The notes under the pieces: model-generated | Seen by the model: the letters and a program-made list of their open reading frames with translations, nothing else | Database searches by the model: none | What the model was told of the DNA's origin: nothing | Translations under genes and position numbers: made by a program | Part shown: one piece after another, positions 6,831 through 9,325 of the stretch | Numbering within the stretch: the first letter of the stretch is position 1 | How the letters are laid out: each line of letters begins with the position of its first letter | Assembly (NCBI GenBank): GCA_021156225.1 | Contig: JAJNBN010000095.1 | Span: 1 to 9,325 of the forward strand | DNA: 9,325 nt | Direction of reading: 5' to 3' | Source: Verrucomicrobiota bacterium | Lineage (GTDB): Bacteria > Verrucomicrobiota > Verrucomicrobiia > Limisphaerales > JAEYXS01

Positions 6831-7595
6831 ATGCATCTCTCTCCTCGTGAAATCGAAAAGCTGATGCTGCATGGCGCGGGTGTGCTGGCGCAAAAACGTC
6901 TCGCCCGCGGGCTGAAGCTGAACTACCCGGAAAGTGTGGCGCTCATCGCGACGCAGTTGCTGGAGTTCATCCGAGACGGGCGCAGTGTGTCGGAGTTGAT
7001 GGACTTGGGGCGGAAGTTTCTCGGGCGCAATCAGGTGATGTCGGGCATCCCGGCAATGATCGCCGAGGTGCAGGTGGAGGGAACTTTTCCAGACGGCACG
7101 AAGCTGGTGACAGTGCATCATCCCATTGCGGCGGATGACGGGGATTTGTCACTCGCGCTGTATGGCAGTTTCCTTCCGGTGCCGGAATTGAAGGTCTTTC
7201 ACAGTGTGGTGGCGGAGATGGATTTCGAGCCGGGAACGTGCGAACCGATGGAGGGTGAGGTGGAATTGAATTTGGGTCGCGAGACGGTGGTGGTGGCGGT
7301 GACAAATATGGGCGACCGGCCGGTGCAGGTGGGCAGCCATTATCATTTCATCGAGACGAATGCTTTGCTGAAGTTCGATCGTGCGAAGTCCTACGGCAAG
7401 CGGCTGGATATTCCGGCGGGCACGGCGGTGCGCTTTGAACCGGGTGAGACGAAGACGGTGAAGCTGGTGGATATCGCGGGGAACAAGGTCATCCGGGGCG
7501 GCAACAATCTGGCTAATGGGGCGGTCTCGCCGGAGGGTTTGAAGGCCACGATGGAGCGGGTGAAGGCGGGCAACTTTTTGAACGAAAAGGACTGA
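6831..7595 (+). CDS. ureAB: Fused urease gamma and beta subunit (UreA-UreB)
   Basis: This gene encodes the two small structural parts of urease in one 254-residue chain. Residues 1-100 are the gamma part (UreA): it starts MHLSPREIEKL, has QKRLARGLKLNYPE (21-34) and ends FPDGTKLVTVHHPI (86-99). A linker of roughly 101-132 contains LYGSFLPVPELKVF (110-123). The beta part (UreB) spans about 133-230 with GDRPVQVGSHYHF (161-173), ALLKFDRAKSYGKRL (178-192) and IPAGTAVRFEPGET (194-207). It closes with GNKVIRGGNNLANG and a helical tail to 254. Many bacteria have separate UreA (about 100) and UreB (about 105-120); fused forms are known, for example in Helicobacter. From memory, the linker and the GNKVIRGGN segment look most like jack bean urease. 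Start at 6831 is 7 bases after ureD, with an aggaaa some 15 bases upstream. It assembles with UreC in the cytoplasm. Confidence 0.95.
   Translation: MHLSPREIEKLMLHGAGVLAQKRLARGLKLNYPESVALIATQLLEFIRDGRSVSELMDLGRKFLGRNQVMSGIPAMIAEVQVEGTFPDGTKLVTVHHPIAADDGDLSLALYGSFLPVPELKVFHSVVAEMDFEPGTCEPMEGEVELNLGRETVVVAVTNMGDRPVQVGSHYHFIETNALLKFDRAKSYGKRLDIPAGTAVRFEPGETKTVKLVDIAGNKVIRGGNNLANGAVSPEGLKATMERVKAGNFLNEKD
7587..7591 (+). promoter_or_regulatory. Ribosome binding site of ureC
   Basis: The sequence aagga lies inside the last codons of ureAB and ends 5 bases before the ureC ATG (7597), a good position. It is the clearest Shine-Dalgarno match of any gene in the window; the other starts have weak or no matches. 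This suggests that the catalytic subunit can start translation on its own, in addition to coupling to the ureAB stop at 7593-7595. Confidence 0.6.
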
Positions 7596-7596
7596 T

Positions 7597-9312
7597 ATGC
7601 CTTACAAGATGAAGCGGTCCCACTACGCGGAGATGTTCGGTCCCACGACCGGCGACAAGCTCACGCTGGGCGATACCTCGCTGGTGCTGCAGGTGGAACG
7701 GGATTACACCGTTTATGGTGACGAATGCAAATTCGGCGGCGGCAAGGTCATCCGCGAAGGCATGGGGCAGGCGGCGGGGGTGAGCCAGGCGGACGCGCTG
7801 GATTGTGTGATCACGAATGCGCTGGTGGTGGATCACACGGGCATCTTCAAGGCGGATATCGGCATCAAGAACGGGCTCATCGCGGGCATCGGCAAGGCGG
7901 GCAATCCGGATGTGATGGCGGGGGTGACGAAGGGGATGATCGTAGGCGTGACCACGGAAGTCATCGCGGGTGAGGGACAGATTTTGACGACGGGCGGATT
8001 GGATACGCACATCCATTATATCTGTCCGCAGCAGGCGCATGAGGCGATCGCGGCGGGGTTGACCACGATGATCGGGGGCGGCACGGGACCGGCTACGGGC
8101 ACATGTGCGACGACGTGCACGCCGAGTGCTTTCTATCTGCGCAACATGATGCGCGCGGTGGACCAGTTGCCCTTGAACTTTGGTTTCACGGGCAAGGGCA
8201 ACACGGCGATGCCGGCAGGATTGGCGGATCAGATTTTGGGCGGGGCCATCGGGCTCAAGCTGCATGAGGATTGGGGCACGACACCGGCGGCGATCGATTG
8301 CTGCCTGACCATCGCGGACGAGCACGATGTGCAGGTGACGATCCATACGGATACGTTGAACGAATCGGGTTTCGTGGAGGCGACCATCGCGGCGATCAAG
8401 GGGCGTACGATCCATACGTATCACTCGGAGGGCGCGGGTGGCGGGCATGCGCCGGACATCATCCGCATCTGCGGTGAGCTGAACGTGCTGCCGAGTTCTA
8501 CGAATCCGACGAAGCCCTACACGGTGAACACGATCGATGAGCATCTGGACATGCTCATGGTGTGTCATCACCTGGACCCGAGCTTGCCGGAGGATGTGGC
8601 GTTTGCGGAGAGCCGCATTCGGGGCGAGACGATCGCGGCTGAGGATATTCTGCATGACTTGGGCGCGATCAGCATGATGAGCTCGGATTCGCAGGCCATG
8701 GGTCGCATCGGCGAGGTCATCACGCGCACGTGGCAGACGGCGGACAAGATGAAGCGCCAGCGTGGGCGGCTCGGCGGGGAGCAGGGGAGCAATGACAACC
8801 AGCGCATCAAACGTTACATCTCCAAGTACACGATCAATCCGGCCATCACGCATGGTGTCTCGCATGTGATCGGTTCGGTGGAAGTCGGGAAGCTGGCGGA
8901 TCTGGTTTTGTGGAAGCCGGCGTTTTTTGGGGCGAAGCCGGAGATGGTGATCAAGGGCGGATTCATCGCGTGGGCGCAGATGGGGGATCCGAATGCATCC
9001 ATCCCGACACCGCAACCGGTGTTCATGCGGCCGATGTTTGGTGGGTTTGGTTCGGCGCCGGGTTCTTCCTCCATGGCGTTTGTGAGCAAGCTGTGTCATG
9101 AGCAGGGGATCGCGGCGGGTTATGGCTTGAGCAAGCGCATTGAGGCAGTGAAGGGGTGTCGCGACATCAGCAAGAAGAGCATGAAGTGGAATGATGCGAC
9201 GCCGAAGATCACGGTGGATCCGGAGACGTATCACGTGGTGGCGGATGGGGAATTGCTGAAGTGTGAGCCGGCGACGTCGTTGCCGCTGGCGCAGAGGTAT
9301 CAGTTGTTTTAG
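7597..9312 (+). CDS. ureC: Urease catalytic (alpha) subunit UreC
   Basis: UreC carries the di-nickel centre that hydrolyses urea to ammonia and carbamate. The 571-residue product is full length, ending in the family tail QRYQLF. All catalytic residues are visible: nickel ligands His138 and His140 (DTHIHY), the carbamylated lysine Lys221 and His223 (GLKLHEDWG), His250 (IHTDTLNE), His276 (YHSEGAGGGHAPD) and Asp364 (SSDSQAMGR), plus the flap Cys323-His324 (MVCHHLD). These match the Klebsiella enzyme with a constant offset of four residues. From memory, segments such as NFGFTGKGN, FFGAKPEMVIKGG and ITVDPETYHVVADGELL resemble the plant enzyme more than the enterobacterial one. The start is one base after the ureAB stop (tga-t-atg) with a good ribosome binding site. 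The enzyme should be active once matured by UreD and the missing UreE/F/G. Confidence 0.98.
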   Translation: MPYKMKRSHYAEMFGPTTGDKLTLGDTSLVLQVERDYTVYGDECKFGGGKVIREGMGQAAGVSQADALDCVITNALVVDHTGIFKADIGIKNGLIAGIGKAGNPDVMAGVTKGMIVGVTTEVIAGEGQILTTGGLDTHIHYICPQQAHEAIAAGLTTMIGGGTGPATGTCATTCTPSAFYLRNMMRAVDQLPLNFGFTGKGNTAMPAGLADQILGGAIGLKLHEDWGTTPAAIDCCLTIADEHDVQVTIHTDTLNESGFVEATIAAIKGRTIHTYHSEGAGGGHAPDIIRICGELNVLPSSTNPTKPYTVNTIDEHLDMLMVCHHLDPSLPEDVAFAESRIRGETIAAEDILHDLGAISMMSSDSQAMGRIGEVITRTWQTADKMKRQRGRLGGEQGSNDNQRIKRYISKYTINPAITHGVSHVIGSVEVGKLADLVLWKPAFFGAKPEMVIKGGFIAWAQMGDPNASIPTPQPVFMRPMFGGFGSAPGSSSMAFVSKLCHEQGIAAGYGLSKRIEAVKGCRDISKKSMKWNDATPKITVDPETYHVVADGELLKCEPATSLPLAQRYQLF

Positions 9313-9325
9313 GGCCGAGGTTCGG

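Larger units (their letters stand above)
10..9312 (+). other. Urea uptake and urease operon (urtABCDE - mini ureJ-like - ureD - ureAB - ureC)
   Basis: Nine genes lie on one strand with gaps of 68, 38, 15, 1, 1, 1, 7 and 1 bases, so they very likely form one transcription unit whose promoter is upstream of the window. The transporter genes come first and the urease genes follow. The only sequence in the unit that could change the relative level of the messages is the hairpin between urtA and urtB. Known biology of such clusters is nitrogen control (NtrC or NtcA type), but no operator can be seen because only 9 bases precede urtA. The 13 bases after ureC hold no recognisable feature. The operon probably continues with ureE/F/G, which is an inference. 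Confidence 0.85.

Noticed and set aside
8104..8106. Cys170 in UreC where the Klebsiella enzyme has His (GT-C-ATTCTPS)
   Set aside because: This position varies among ureases and is not a nickel ligand, so it is not evidence for altered chemistry.
7513..9234. Long open frame (573 codons) on the minus strand opposite ureC
   Set aside because: Its product is rich in Arg/His with no recognisable domain, and the plus strand encodes an unmistakable UreC with all catalytic residues. Long antisense frames are expected in G+C-rich genes.

Overview
The window is one co-directional (+ strand) gene cluster for getting and using urea as a nitrogen source. It is almost wall-to-wall coding and I see no mobile element, tRNA, rRNA or CRISPR. 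In order it holds urtA-urtB-urtC-urtD-urtE (the complete urea ABC transporter), a small two-helix membrane protein that resembles the N-terminal part of the HupE/UreJ nickel permeases, and then ureD, a fused ureA-ureB gene, and ureC. The longest non-coding stretch inside the cluster is 68 bp (1249-1316, between urtA and urtB) and it holds a perfect 12-bp hairpin. The promoter must lie upstream of base 1. The remaining accessory genes (ureE, ureF, ureG) are not in the window and may follow after base 9325.

How it works together: UrtA is the periplasmic urea receptor, UrtB and UrtC form the channel, and UrtD and UrtE hydrolyse ATP to drive uptake. UreAB and UreC assemble the cytoplasmic nickel urease, which splits urea into ammonia and carbamate. 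UreD is one of the chaperones that load nickel into UreC. The 94-residue membrane protein sits exactly at the uptake/urease boundary and may relate to nickel supply, but that is an inference from a short motif match.

Organism: a Gram-negative (diderm) bacterium with fairly high G+C. The fused UreA-UreB and the plant-like look of the urease subunits argue against an ordinary enterobacterial or Bacillus source. A Verrucomicrobiota/Planctomycetota-type bacterium is my best guess, with low confidence, because it rests on remembered sequence impressions and not on a search.

Most notable points: (1) the miniature HupE/UreJ-like protein, whose four histidines and only acidic residue all lie in a 20-residue stretch; (2) gamma, beta and alpha urease parts that recall the single-chain plant enzyme but are split into two genes only 1 bp apart; (3) four gene junctions with exactly one base between stop and start codon; (4) the urtA-urtB hairpin together with an extreme codon bias confined to urtA, both fitting over-production of the binding protein.
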